A stretch of DNA of 64,000 nucleotides. Source: Gemmobacter sp034519525 (lineage in GTDB: Bacteria > Pseudomonadota > Alphaproteobacteria > Rhodobacterales > Rhodobacteraceae). The notes beneath the pieces are model-generated. The model was given only the letters and a program-made list of their open reading frames with translations, did no database searches and was not told the DNA's origin. Both the position numbers and the translations under genes were made by a program. The stretch spans positions 50,954 to 114,953 of the forward strand of contig JAXHOJ010000015.1 in NCBI GenBank assembly GCA_034519525.1, written 5' to 3'. Below are positions 25,335 through 33,708 of the stretch, one piece after another. How positions within the stretch are numbered: the first letter of the stretch is position 1; each line of letters starts with the position of its first letter.

Positions 25335-25348
25335 TTGATCCAGATCAA
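25335..25348. promoter_or_regulatory. FNR/FnrL-type binding site upstream of ctaD
   Basis: TTGATCCAGATCAA is an exact match to the TTGAT-N4-ATCAA consensus and extends to a 16-bp palindrome with flanking T and A. It lies about 100 bp upstream of the ctaD start and about 50 bp beyond the stop of the upstream cytochrome c gene, so ctaD is the likely target. Whether it activates or represses is not visible from the sequence. Confidence 0.8.
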
Positions 25349-25397
25349 AGACCTGCGGCGCCAATGCAAGGTTTCTGCGACAGTTTGACGCAGAAGT

Positions 25398-25808
25398 TTA
25401 CGGTTTGACCGAGGCCAGATAAGCCGCCATGTCCTCGCCGCCCTTGGCGAGCTTGAAGGTCATATTCGATTTGGCTGCATCATCCTTCAGCTGTTCCTTC
25501 AGCCATTTGCCCGGATCGGCCACATAGGCGGCCAGCAGCGCCTCGTCCCAGACCAGGCCGGTGGCGCCCACCGCGGCGAGCGACTCGCCGTATTTGAAAT
25601 CGGCGCCGGTGCCGACCGTGCGCCCGATCACGCCATAAAGGTTCGGCCCGGTCTTGCCGCCCTTCTGGATCACCGTGCCATCATCGGCCACAATCATATG
25701 ACAGGCCTTGCATTTCTTGAAATCGGCCTCGCCTTTGGCTGCATCGCCCGCAAAGACGGGGGCGGCAAGGGCCATGGCGGCAAGGGTGGCAGTTGTCAGC
25801 AGTTTCAT
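25398..25808 (-). CDS. Periplasmic class I cytochrome c (c2/c550 type)
   Basis: A 136-residue precursor. The signal peptide MKLLTTATLAAMALAAPVFA is cleaved before GDAAKGEADF. One haem site is in KKCKACHM (Cys33, Cys36, His37). A Met axial ligand is probably in SNMTFKLAKGGED. FKKCKACH and the GPNLYGVIGRTVG segment are typical of the cytochrome c2/c550 group that carries electrons from the bc1 complex to oxidases. It lies upstream of ctaD on the same strand, consistent with an electron-donor role. Confidence 0.92.
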   Translation of the reverse strand: MKLLTTATLAAMALAAPVFAGDAAKGEADFKKCKACHMIVADDGTVIQKGGKTGPNLYGVIGRTVGTGADFKYGESLAAVGATGLVWDEALLAAYVADPGKWLKEQLKDDAAKSNMTFKLAKGGEDMAAYLASVKP

Positions 25809-25935
25809 GAGTTCCTCCGGTTGGCGAGCATGCGCTGGCGGACAGAGATTCCGTTTCATCGGGCGCTGCGGCAAGAGCGACGTAAGTGCTGCGGCGCCAT
25901 CCCGCCATGGGGCAGGGTGTCGCGCAGCGCCAGAT

Positions 25936-26604
25936 TCAGCCGCAGCTCTGGCCAATCCGCGCCATCGCCGGCTCGAAGGTGGCCATCAGGGCCGCATCCA
26001 GATCTCCCATGGTCACCGGCAGCCCCAGATCGACAAGGCTCGTCACCCCATGGTCCCGGATGCCGCAGGGCACGATGCCGGAAAAATGCCCCAGATCCGG
26101 TTCGACATTGATGGAAATGCCATGAAAGCTGACCCATTTGCGCAGCTTGATGCCGATGGCTGCGATCTTGTCCTCCTGCGGGGCGCCATCCGCGCCGATG
26201 CCCTTGTCGGGCCGCTGCACCCAGACGCCGACGCGACCGGGGCGGATTTCGCCGGTCACGTTGAACTCGGCCAGCGCGGCGATCACCCATTTCTCCAGCC
26301 CGCGCACGAAACAGCGCACGTCATGGCCACGTTCGGCCACGTTCAGCATCACATAGACCACGCGCTGCCCCGGGCCGTGATAGGTATATTGCCCGCCGCG
26401 CCCCACCGGGAACACCGGAAAGCGGTCAGGCTCCACCAGATCTTCGGCGCGGGCCGAGGTGCCTGCGGTATACAGCGGCGGATGTTCCAGCAGCCAGATC
26501 GCCTCGGATGCCGCGCCCCGCGCAATTGCATCGGCGCGGGCCTCCATCGCGGCCAGGGTTTCGGCATAGGGGCTCAGGCCCGGCAGGTGTCGCCATTCAA
26601 CCAT
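25936..26604 (-). CDS. lipB: Octanoyl-(acyl carrier protein)-protein N-octanoyltransferase
   Basis: Transfers octanoate from ACP to lipoyl domains, the first step of lipoate synthesis. The 222-residue protein has the motifs LLEHPPLYTAGTSA, GRGGQYTYHGPGQRVVYVML and IAAIGIKLRKWVSFHGISIN, with the catalytic Lys in GIKLRKW and the acyl-binding Cys in GIVPCGI. ATG 26604 gives MVEWRHLPGLSPY; a much longer upstream frame has no homology. It diverges from the secreted peptidoglycan-binding gene. Confidence 0.96.
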   Translation of the reverse strand: MVEWRHLPGLSPYAETLAAMEARADAIARGAASEAIWLLEHPPLYTAGTSARAEDLVEPDRFPVFPVGRGGQYTYHGPGQRVVYVMLNVAERGHDVRCFVRGLEKWVIAALAEFNVTGEIRPGRVGVWVQRPDKGIGADGAPQEDKIAAIGIKLRKWVSFHGISINVEPDLGHFSGIVPCGIRDHGVTSLVDLGLPVTMGDLDAALMATFEPAMARIGQSCG

Positions 26605-26688
26605 TTGGCCATGATTCCTTTTTGAAGCCCGGGGGCCGCGTGCTAGGCTGCGGTCATTCTCGGGGGTATATATGCAGGGAGTTTTGCG

Positions 26689-28161
26689 ATGAAAGCGAAG
26701 TCTGTTGCAACAACGCTCATCGTGGCGGCGCTGGCAACGGCGCAGGCTGCACCGGCGCGGGCGGATATGGGCGATGCGATTGCCGGGGCGATCGTGGGCG
26801 GCCTGATCGGCGGCGCCATCGCCAAGGATCAGCAAAAGCGCAAGGCGGCAGCGGCGCAACCTTCCAAACCCAGGGCCGCCAAACCCACGATCTCCACCGC
26901 GCAGCGCGAGGCCAACCGCGAGGTGCAGACCGCGCTCAACTTTTTCGGTTACAATGTCGGGACGCCTGATGGGGCCATCGGGCCAAAGTCACGCTCGGCC
27001 ATCGCCGCCTATCAGGCGACGCTGGGCTATCCGCCCAGCGGCCAACTGACGGATTATGAACGCAGCATCCTTGTCACCTCTTATCACCGGGGCATCGCGG
27101 GCGGCCCTGCCGTGGCACAGGTGGCGGCCAGCCATCCGATGGGCGTGAAGGGCCTGCTGCTGGTGCAGCGCGATGAAATGGCCGGTATTCCGGCGCAGGC
27201 GGGCAATCTGGCAGTGGCCACGGCGGGGGCGGCCGCTGTGGCTGTGGCACCCGCGCTGCCCGCGTTGGTGGCAGAACCGGCGCCCGTCGTGCCTGCAGCC
27301 CCGGCTCTGCCGCAACTGCCCAGCTTCGGCGGCGCCACGCTCGTCTCGCTCAGCTCGCATTGCAATCAGGTGGCGCTGAAGACGAATCAGAATGGCGGCT
27401 ATGCCACGCTGGCCACCATGTCCGATCCGGGGCAGGCGCTGTCGGAACAGTTCTGCCTGACGCGGGCGGTGGCGATCCAGCAGGGCGAACAGCTGGCCGC
27501 CAATGTGCCGGGCGTCACGCCTCAGCAGGTGGCCGAACAATGCCGCGCCTTCGGTCCGGTGTTGAAGGAACATGTCAACGCCGTGTCGCTGAAACCTGTG
27601 GATGAGGTTCTGGCGGGCGTTTCCGCCTTTGCCGCCGCTTCGGGCCAGTCTCCGGCGCAGCTGTCTGGCACGTCGAAGATCTGTCTGGGGGCGGGCTATG
27701 CGATGGATGACATGGATGTGGCGCTGGGATCGGCGCTGGTGCTGACGGCGCTGGGGGAAACCGGCTATGCCGAGCTGGCGGGCCATCATCTGGCCGAAGG
27801 CATCGGTGCCACGCGCCGCCCCGATCTGGCCGTGGGCTGGTATGAAAAGGCGCAGGCGGCGCCCATGCCCGTGCTGACCGGCATGGCCCCCGAACGGGGC
27901 GAGATGATCCGCAAGGCCGTCTTCCTGCTCAACGGCCGCAGCGAGGCGCCGCAGACCCTGGCCCCCGCGCTGCCGGTATTGGCCCCCGCGCCCGAGGTTG
28001 CACCCGAGGTTGTCGTGGTGGCGCCCGCCATCCCCGCGCCGCCGCTGCCGACCGAAAGCGCCGCAGCCCCGGTGCCGGAAGCCGGGCAGGGGGCGCCGAT
28101 CACCGCAGCCAAGGCCGTGTCCTTTGCCACCGCACTGCCCCGGCTGATGCTGGGAAACTGA
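26689..28161 (+). CDS. Secreted peptidoglycan-binding domain protein
   Basis: A 490-residue protein. The signal peptide (MKAKSVATTLIVAALATAQA) is followed by a Gly-zipper-like segment (GDAIAGAIVGGLIGGAIAKD). A PG_binding_1 domain follows at about residues 85-130 (REVQTALNFFGYNVGTPDGAIGPKSRSAIAAYQ). Next are an Ala/Pro-rich linker and a longer C-terminal region with scattered cysteines and SEL1-like helical character (EGIGATRRPDLAVGWYEKA). A second Pro/Ala-rich tail closes it. It probably acts at the cell wall. No enzymatic motif was seen. Confidence 0.75.
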   Translation: MKAKSVATTLIVAALATAQAAPARADMGDAIAGAIVGGLIGGAIAKDQQKRKAAAAQPSKPRAAKPTISTAQREANREVQTALNFFGYNVGTPDGAIGPKSRSAIAAYQATLGYPPSGQLTDYERSILVTSYHRGIAGGPAVAQVAASHPMGVKGLLLVQRDEMAGIPAQAGNLAVATAGAAAVAVAPALPALVAEPAPVVPAAPALPQLPSFGGATLVSLSSHCNQVALKTNQNGGYATLATMSDPGQALSEQFCLTRAVAIQQGEQLAANVPGVTPQQVAEQCRAFGPVLKEHVNAVSLKPVDEVLAGVSAFAAASGQSPAQLSGTSKICLGAGYAMDDMDVALGSALVLTALGETGYAELAGHHLAEGIGATRRPDLAVGWYEKAQAAPMPVLTGMAPERGEMIRKAVFLLNGRSEAPQTLAPALPVLAPAPEVAPEVVVVAPAIPAPPLPTESAAAPVPEAGQGAPITAAKAVSFATALPRLMLGN

Positions 28162-28294
28162 TCGCAGAGGCCGCTATTCTGGCCTGCATTTCAAAGGCTT
28201 GAGGGGGATTGCGCAAAATTTTCCAATGTGTTGCGGAATCCCTCTTTTCTTCGCCTTGGCGCTTCGCTAAACACCGCCCACCAAGCCAAGACAT

Positions 28295-28381
28295 GCGGAT
28301 GTGGCGGAATTGGTAGACGCGCAGCGTTGAGGTCGCTGTGGGGTAACTCCCGTGAAGGTTCGAGTCCTTTCATCCGCACCA
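28295..28381 (+). tRNA. tRNA-Leu (anticodon GAG)
   Basis: An 87-base class II tRNA. The acceptor GCGGATG pairs with CATCCGC, followed by A and encoded CCA. The D-loop GGTAGAC, the anticodon loop TTGAGGT (GAG), a long variable arm and the T-loop GGTTCGAGTCC are all present. It reads CUC/CUU leucine codons. Confidence 0.97.
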
Positions 28382-28394
28382 TCCCTTCGGGGCA

Positions 28395-28435
28395 AGCAGA
28401 AAAGCCGGATCGCAAGATCCGGCTTTTCTGCTTTT
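28395..28435 (+). terminator. Terminator of the tRNA-Leu transcript
   Basis: A 16-bp perfect stem, AGCAGAAAAGCCGGAT (28395-28410) with ATCCGGCTTTTCTGCT (28417-28432), closes a CGCAAG loop and is followed by TTT. It sits 14 bases after the tRNA. Confidence 0.85.
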
Positions 28436-28942
28436 CCACCCCGGCCCATCCGGCCCGGCATCGCCTGCAATGTCGTAATTGTTCCGGTCCGGACCCACTG
28501 CCGACAGTTTCCCTGACACCTTGATGCAGTCAGCGCCATGCCATCGCCGGGCCGCACACCCGGTTTTCCATCGCTTTTTCCGGGCGACTCGGGCCCCTCT
28601 TACGGCCCGACAGCGGCTCAGGCCCGGCTTTGCCGGTAATCTTCGCGCTTCGGGCCGCAGCCGATTATTTTTTGTGCGACACCCTGTCGCGACCAGGCAG
28701 GAGAAAGTCGTTTATGCAGGTTGAGGATGAAAATCTCATCATCATTCCAGGGGAGGGCCGCATGAAATGCCTGATAATTACGCCGCGAATTGCGGCCAAG
28801 CGTCGTTTTATGCCTCATGATCTTGGCCTGTAAACCAGAGAGTGACGCACCAGAAATGGCCGTTGCAATGCGGCGGAGGTTCCGCTTTAGTCGGAACAAA
28901 TAGAATGCGCAGGATAACCTGCCGTGACACGGGGAGACCGGG
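28436..28942. other. Non-coding interval before the ABC transporter operon
   Basis: About 500 bases with only short frames lacking ribosome-binding sites or recognisable protein sequence. It presumably contains the promoter and leader of the transporter operon. I see no recognisable riboswitch, repeat or operator. Confidence 0.5.
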
Positions 28943-30046
28943 GTGGCCACAGAGACCCGCACAAGCGACTTTGTCGTTTTTGACCATGTGCAGAAAAGCT
29001 ATGATGGCGTTTCGCTCGTCGTCAAAGACCTGAACCTGACCATAGCCAAAGGCGAATTTCTAACGATGCTCGGGCCGTCAGGCTCTGGCAAGACCACATG
29101 CCTGATGATGCTGGCGGGGTTCGAAACCGCGACCAACGGCGAAATCAGGCTGGATGGGGTGAACATCAACCTCGTGCCGCCGCACAAGCGCGGCATCGGC
29201 ATGGTGTTCCAGAACTACGCGCTTTTCCCGCATATGACCGTGGGGGAAAACCTGTCCTTCCCGCTGGAAGTGCGCGGCATGGGCAAGGATGACCGCGAGG
29301 CGAAGGTCAAGCGCGCGCTGGATATGGTGCAGATGGGCAGCTTCATCAGCCGCCGCCCGGCGCAGCTTTCCGGCGGCCAGCAGCAGCGCATCGCGCTGGC
29401 ACGGGCACTGGTTTTCGATCCGGCTCTGGTGCTGATGGATGAACCGCTGGGCGCCTTGGACAAACAGCTGCGCGAACATATGCAGTTTGAAATCAAGCGC
29501 CTGCACGACAGCCTTGGCATCACCGTGGTCTATGTGACCCATGACCAGGGCGAAGCGCTGACCATGTCGGATCGTGTCGCCGTGTTCAACGATGGCAAGA
29601 TCCAGCAGCTGGCGCCGCCCTCCGAACTTTACGAACGCCCGAAAAACAGCTTCGTCGCGCAGTTCATCGGAGAAAACAACAAGCTCGATGGCGTCATCGA
29701 AGAGGTCTCGGGCGACCGGGTTCTGGTGCGCCTGCCCTCGGGCGAGCTGATCGACGCCACGCCCGTGAACGTGAATGCCAAGGGCCGCCAGACCACCGTA
29801 TCCATCCGGCCCGAACGCGTGGAATTCAAGCCAGAGATGATGCCGCCGGGTGCCCATATGATCAACGCCGAAGTGCTGGAAATGATTTATATGGGTGATA
29901 TCCTGCGCGCACGGCTGCGGGTCGCGGGATCGGATGATTTCGTGATGAAGATGCGCAACACCCTGGGCCAGACCCGGCTTTCACCGGGCGAAAAGATCAA
30001 GGTTGGCTGGCATCCGCAGGATGCGCGCGCGCTTGACCCGATGTAA
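28943..30046 (+). CDS. Polyamine-type ABC transporter, ATP-binding protein (PotA-like)
   Basis: A 367-residue ATPase, GTG start. It has Walker A GPSGSGKTTCLMMLAG, Q-loop VFQNYALFPHMTVGENL, signature QLSGGQQQRIALARALV, Walker B LVLMDEPLGALDKQLR and the switch His in VYVTHDQGEAL. A C-terminal TOBE domain (about 290-360) follows with TVSIRPERVEF. This is the spermidine/putrescine group. It energises uptake by the downstream permease pair. The order is ATPase, binding protein, permease, permease, all on one strand with short gaps. Confidence 0.92.
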   Translation: MATETRTSDFVVFDHVQKSYDGVSLVVKDLNLTIAKGEFLTMLGPSGSGKTTCLMMLAGFETATNGEIRLDGVNINLVPPHKRGIGMVFQNYALFPHMTVGENLSFPLEVRGMGKDDREAKVKRALDMVQMGSFISRRPAQLSGGQQQRIALARALVFDPALVLMDEPLGALDKQLREHMQFEIKRLHDSLGITVVYVTHDQGEALTMSDRVAVFNDGKIQQLAPPSELYERPKNSFVAQFIGENNKLDGVIEEVSGDRVLVRLPSGELIDATPVNVNAKGRQTTVSIRPERVEFKPEMMPPGAHMINAEVLEMIYMGDILRARLRVAGSDDFVMKMRNTLGQTRLSPGEKIKVGWHPQDARALDPM

Positions 30047-30127
30047 GATTTCAGGCGGGGCGCCACACCCCGCCGGAATGCCGCAGGGACGCGGCCAAAG
30101 ACAAGTCCTTCTAACTGGGAGAAACAG

Positions 30128-31198
30128 ATGAAAAAAGTCCTCGCACTGACCACCGCCCTGACAGCGGTTGGCTTTGCCGCGCAAGCGGATGTCACCGTCA
30201 TGTCCTGGGGCGGCGCCTATGCCACCAGCCAGATCGAAGCCTATCACAAGCCCTTCACCGCAGAGACCGGCATCAAGGTGATCTCTGTCGATGCGGACAA
30301 CCCGGCCACCCCCGTGAAGGCCATGGTCGAGGCCAACAACGTCACCGTCGATGTTGCAGACGTCGAATATGCCGATGCGATCCGTCTCTGCGACGAAGGC
30401 ATGCTGGAAGAGATCGACCCGGCGATCCTGCCGCCCGCACCCGATGGCACCCCGGCCACCGAAGACTTCCTGGCGGGCGCGCTGACGGATTGCGCCGTCT
30501 CGACCATCGTGTTCTCGACGGTCTTCGCCTATGACTCGTCGAAGTTCCCCGAAGGCCCGAAAACCATGGCCGATTTCTTCGACCTGGAGAAATTCCCGGG
30601 CAAGCGCGCCATGCGCAAGGGCGCCAAGGCGAACCTTGAAATGGCGCTGATGGGCGATGGCGTGCCTGCCGCCGAAGTTTACGCCATGCTCGAAACCGAC
30701 GAAGGCGTGGAACGCGCTTTCGCCATGCTCGACAAGATCAAGAAAGACACCATCTGGTGGGAAGCCGGCGCCCAGCCGCCGCAGCTGCTGGCCGATGGCG
30801 AAGTGGCGATGACCACTGCCTATAACGGCCGGATCTTCGCCGCTGCCGTGACCGAGGGCAAGCCCTTCCAGGTGGTCTGGGATGGCCAGGTCTTCGAATA
30901 TGACCTGTTCGTGATCCCGAAGGGCGCGCCGAACCTGGAAGAAGCCAAGAAATTCCTGGCCTTCTCCACCGATACCCAGCGTCTGGCCGATCAGGCCAAG
31001 TGGATCAGCTATGGCCCGGCCCGCAAATCCTCGGGCGCTCTGGTTGGCAAGTTCATGGATGGCACCACCGACATGGGCCCGCATATGCCCACCTCGGCCG
31101 AAAACCTGACCAATGCCCTGCCGTCTTCCTATGAATTCTGGGTGGACCGCGACTCCGAGCTGAACGAGCGTTTCAACGCCTGGCTCGCCGCCAGCTGA
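30128..31198 (+). CDS. ABC transporter substrate-binding protein (spermidine/putrescine type)
   Basis: A 356-residue periplasmic protein with the signal peptide MKKVLALTTALTAVGFAAQA. The type II binding-protein fold begins DVTVMSWGGAYATSQIEAYHKPFTAETG. Later come KPFQVVWDGQVFEYDLFVIPKGAPN and the C-terminal ALPSSYEFWVDRDSELNERFNAWLA. This group is annotated for polyamines but includes binders of other amines and opines, so the ligand is open. The ATPase gene lies 81 bases upstream and the permease follows. Confidence 0.9.
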   Translation: MKKVLALTTALTAVGFAAQADVTVMSWGGAYATSQIEAYHKPFTAETGIKVISVDADNPATPVKAMVEANNVTVDVADVEYADAIRLCDEGMLEEIDPAILPPAPDGTPATEDFLAGALTDCAVSTIVFSTVFAYDSSKFPEGPKTMADFFDLEKFPGKRAMRKGAKANLEMALMGDGVPAAEVYAMLETDEGVERAFAMLDKIKKDTIWWEAGAQPPQLLADGEVAMTTAYNGRIFAAAVTEGKPFQVVWDGQVFEYDLFVIPKGAPNLEEAKKFLAFSTDTQRLADQAKWISYGPARKSSGALVGKFMDGTTDMGPHMPTSAENLTNALPSSYEFWVDRDSELNERFNAWLAAS

Positions 31199-31283
31199 TG
31201 GCACAGGGCCGGGGGCATGGCTCCCGGCCCGCTTTTCCGATGCAGAACCCACCCTGCCTCAGCCTTTTCGTGAAGGACTGAAG

Positions 31284-32528
31284 ATGACCGATGCTACCCA
31301 GTTGCTTACCACCGCCGACGGGCGCCCGCTGAAGGCGGCACTGGCGGCCGCTCAGGCCCGGGCGCGCCGCAAGGCGTTTTTCCTCGTGGCCCCGCTTTTG
31401 CTGTTCGTGGTGGTCACCTTCATCCTGCCCATCGGCCAGATGCTGCAACGGTCGATCTATCACGACGGCTTTTCCAGCAATGCCCCGGCGCTGGCCGCCT
31501 GGTTCGATGAAAACCCCGATGCCGTGCCGAACGAGGCCGCCTATGCCGCTCTCGCCGCCGATCTTCTGTTGATGAAGAACAACAAGACAGCAGGCGAAGC
31601 CGGAACCCGCATCAATTACACCGTGTCGGGCACCCGCTCGCTGTTCACCTCTTCGGCCCGCAATGCCGATGACCTGCAGCCCCCCTTCACGGATGCGCTG
31701 CTGGCGGTGGATCAGAAATGGGCCGATCCGCTGATCTGGCAGGCGATGCGCGCCGCTGCCTCGCCCTATACCACCGATTTCTACCTGATCGCCCTGGATC
31801 GCCAGCGCACCGCCGATGGCGGCATCGAGGTGGTGGCCGAAAACCAGCGGATCTACCTCTGGCTCTTTGGCAAGACCTTCGTGCTTTCGGCGGTCATCAC
31901 CATCGTCTGCCTGCTGCTGGCCTTCCCGATCGCCCATCTTCTGGCGACGCTGCCGATGTCGAAATCAAACCTGCTGATGATCCTGGTGCTGCTGCCGTTC
32001 TGGACCTCGCTTCTGGTGCGCACCACCTCCTGGATCGTGCTGCTGCAGGGGCAGGGCGTCGTGAACAACGTGCTGGTCTCACTGGGCCTTGTGGCCGATG
32101 ATGGCCGGATCACCATGATCTACAACCAGACCGGCACGATCATTGTGATGACTCATATCCTGCTGCCTTTCATGGTGCTGCCGCTTTATTCGGTGATGCG
32201 CACGATCAAGCCCAGCTATGCCCGTGCCGCCCGCAGCCTCGGCGCCACCAGCTGGACGACGTTCCGCCGCATCTACCTGCCGCAAACCCTGCCTGGCATG
32301 GGCGCGGGCGCGCTGCTCGTCTTCATCCTGGCCGTGGGCTATTACATCACCCCCGCGCTGGTCGGTGGCGCCGATGGCCAGCTGATCTCGAACATGATCC
32401 AGTTCCACATGAGCAAATCCAACTGGTCTCTGGCCGCCGCCCTGTCCGGGATGCTGCTGCTTGGCGTGCTGCTGCTCTACTGGCTCTATGACCGCCTTGT
32501 GGGCATCGACAAACTGAAACTGGGCTGA
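31284..32528 (+). CDS. ABC transporter permease (PotB-like) with large periplasmic insert
   Basis: A 414-residue inner membrane protein. Membrane segment 1 is AFFLVAPLLLFVVVTFILPIG. About 140 soluble residues then precede the standard permease domain, which begins at FGKTFVLSAVITIVCLLLAFPIA. The EAA loop is in ARAARSLGATSWTTFRRIYLPQTLPG. The soluble insert (DGFSSNAPALAAWFDENPDAVP to VAENQRIYLWL) is much longer than the E. coli PotB loop and should face the periplasm. It pairs with the next gene. Confidence 0.92.
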   Translation: MTDATQLLTTADGRPLKAALAAAQARARRKAFFLVAPLLLFVVVTFILPIGQMLQRSIYHDGFSSNAPALAAWFDENPDAVPNEAAYAALAADLLLMKNNKTAGEAGTRINYTVSGTRSLFTSSARNADDLQPPFTDALLAVDQKWADPLIWQAMRAAASPYTTDFYLIALDRQRTADGGIEVVAENQRIYLWLFGKTFVLSAVITIVCLLLAFPIAHLLATLPMSKSNLLMILVLLPFWTSLLVRTTSWIVLLQGQGVVNNVLVSLGLVADDGRITMIYNQTGTIIVMTHILLPFMVLPLYSVMRTIKPSYARAARSLGATSWTTFRRIYLPQTLPGMGAGALLVFILAVGYYITPALVGGADGQLISNMIQFHMSKSNWSLAAALSGMLLLGVLLLYWLYDRLVGIDKLKLG

Positions 32529-32586
32529 GGCGCCGCCGCGCCCCTATTTTGTAAAAATGGGGGGGGCAGCGCCCTCGGTCCAACCA

Positions 32587-33525
32587 ATGGCTCTTCCTGC
32601 CTATGCCGACCCACTGGAGCGCGTGTGGTACTACACCTACCACGCCATCTGCGTCGCGATCTTCATCTTCCTGATCGCGCCGATCATCATCATCATGCCG
32701 CTCAGCTTCAATGCCGAGCCGTATTTCACCTTCACCGAAAAGATGCTGACCTTCGATCCCGAGGGTTACAGCCTGCGCTGGTATGATCTGCTGCTGACCT
32801 TCGGCATGGCACTTCCCGATGCCGCCCGCGACGGCAGCTGGTGGGCCGATGTCTGGGCCAATGCCACCTGGGTGCGGGCCGCCAAGAATTCGGTCATCAT
32901 CGGCTTCTGGTCGACCATCGTGGCCACCGGCCTCGGCACGCTGGCGGCGCTTGGCCTGTCGCGCAGCGAAATGCCCTATCGCCGGGTCATCATGGCGATC
33001 CTGATCTCGCCGATGATCGTGCCGATCATCATCATCGCCACCGGCCTGTTCTTCTTCTATTCCAGCCCCTGCGCCATCGTGGGCCTGGATTGCGGACGGC
33101 TGACTGCCACCTATACCGGCGTCGTTCTGGCCCATGCGACGCTGGGCATCCCCTTCGTCATCATCACCGTGACCGCCACGCTGATCGGCTTTGACCAGTC
33201 GCTGGCCCGGGCGGCCGCCTCGCTCGGCGCCTCGCCGCAGCGCACCTTCTTCAAGGTGATCCTGCCGCTGATCCTGCCGGGCGTGGTGTCGGGCGCGCTG
33301 TTCGCCTTTGTCACCTCTTTCGACGAGGTGGTGGCGGTGCTGTTCATTGCAGGGCCCGATCAGCAGACCATCCCGCGCCAGATGTGGAACGGGATCCGCG
33401 AACAGATCTCGCCTGCCATCCTGTCGGTGGCGACGATCCTGGTGCTGATCTCCATCGCGCTGCTGGCCACGGTCGAACTGCTGCGCCGCAGGTCGGAACG
33501 CATCCGCGGTGTGACCCCGCAGTAA
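32587..33525 (+). CDS. ABC transporter permease (PotC-like)
   Basis: A 312-residue inner membrane protein from ATG 32587; an alternative in-frame ATG at 32557 follows a weaker context. The helices include CVAIFIFLIAPIIIIMPLSFN and GFWSTIVATGLGTLAALGL. The EAA loop is ARAAASLGASPQRTFFKVILPLILPG. It forms the heterodimeric membrane channel with the preceding gene. A strong terminator follows 26 bases after the stop, closing the operon. Confidence 0.92.
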   Translation: MALPAYADPLERVWYYTYHAICVAIFIFLIAPIIIIMPLSFNAEPYFTFTEKMLTFDPEGYSLRWYDLLLTFGMALPDAARDGSWWADVWANATWVRAAKNSVIIGFWSTIVATGLGTLAALGLSRSEMPYRRVIMAILISPMIVPIIIIATGLFFFYSSPCAIVGLDCGRLTATYTGVVLAHATLGIPFVIITVTATLIGFDQSLARAAASLGASPQRTFFKVILPLILPGVVSGALFAFVTSFDEVVAVLFIAGPDQQTIPRQMWNGIREQISPAILSVATILVLISIALLATVELLRRRSERIRGVTPQ

Positions 33526-33551
33526 CCGGGTTACACGAGATGTCCTGAAAG

Positions 33552-33583
33552 AACCCGGGAGCCTGACGGCCCCCGGGTTTTTT
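33552..33583 (+). terminator. Terminator of the ABC transporter operon
   Basis: AACCCGGG (33552-33559) pairs with CCCGGGTT (33572-33579), followed by a T-run through 33583. Outer CTGAAA/TTTCAG bases extend the stem. Confidence 0.85.
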
Positions 33584-33607
33584 CAGGACCGGATGCAGGC
33601 TGCGCCT

Positions 33608-33672
33608 GCCGGGGGCGCTGCCCCCGTCGCCTGCGGCGACTCCCCCGGGATATTTGGGGCCAAGGCAAAAGG
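33608..33672 (-). repeat. Dispersed extragenic element, copy D
   Basis: It contains GGGGGCGCTGCCCCC, GTCGCCTGCGGCGAC and the core CCCCCGGGATATTTGGGGCCAAGGCAAAA, in the same orientation as copy B. It is located between the transporter terminator and the AEC gene's stop. Confidence 0.65.
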
Positions 33673-33708
33673 GAAAAGGGCTGGTGGCGGCAGGGAGGAG
33701 GGCCGGGC

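Noticed and set aside
28479..28833. Two small open frames after tRNA-Leu
   Set aside because: No homology, no convincing start context, and composition unlike the neighbouring genes.
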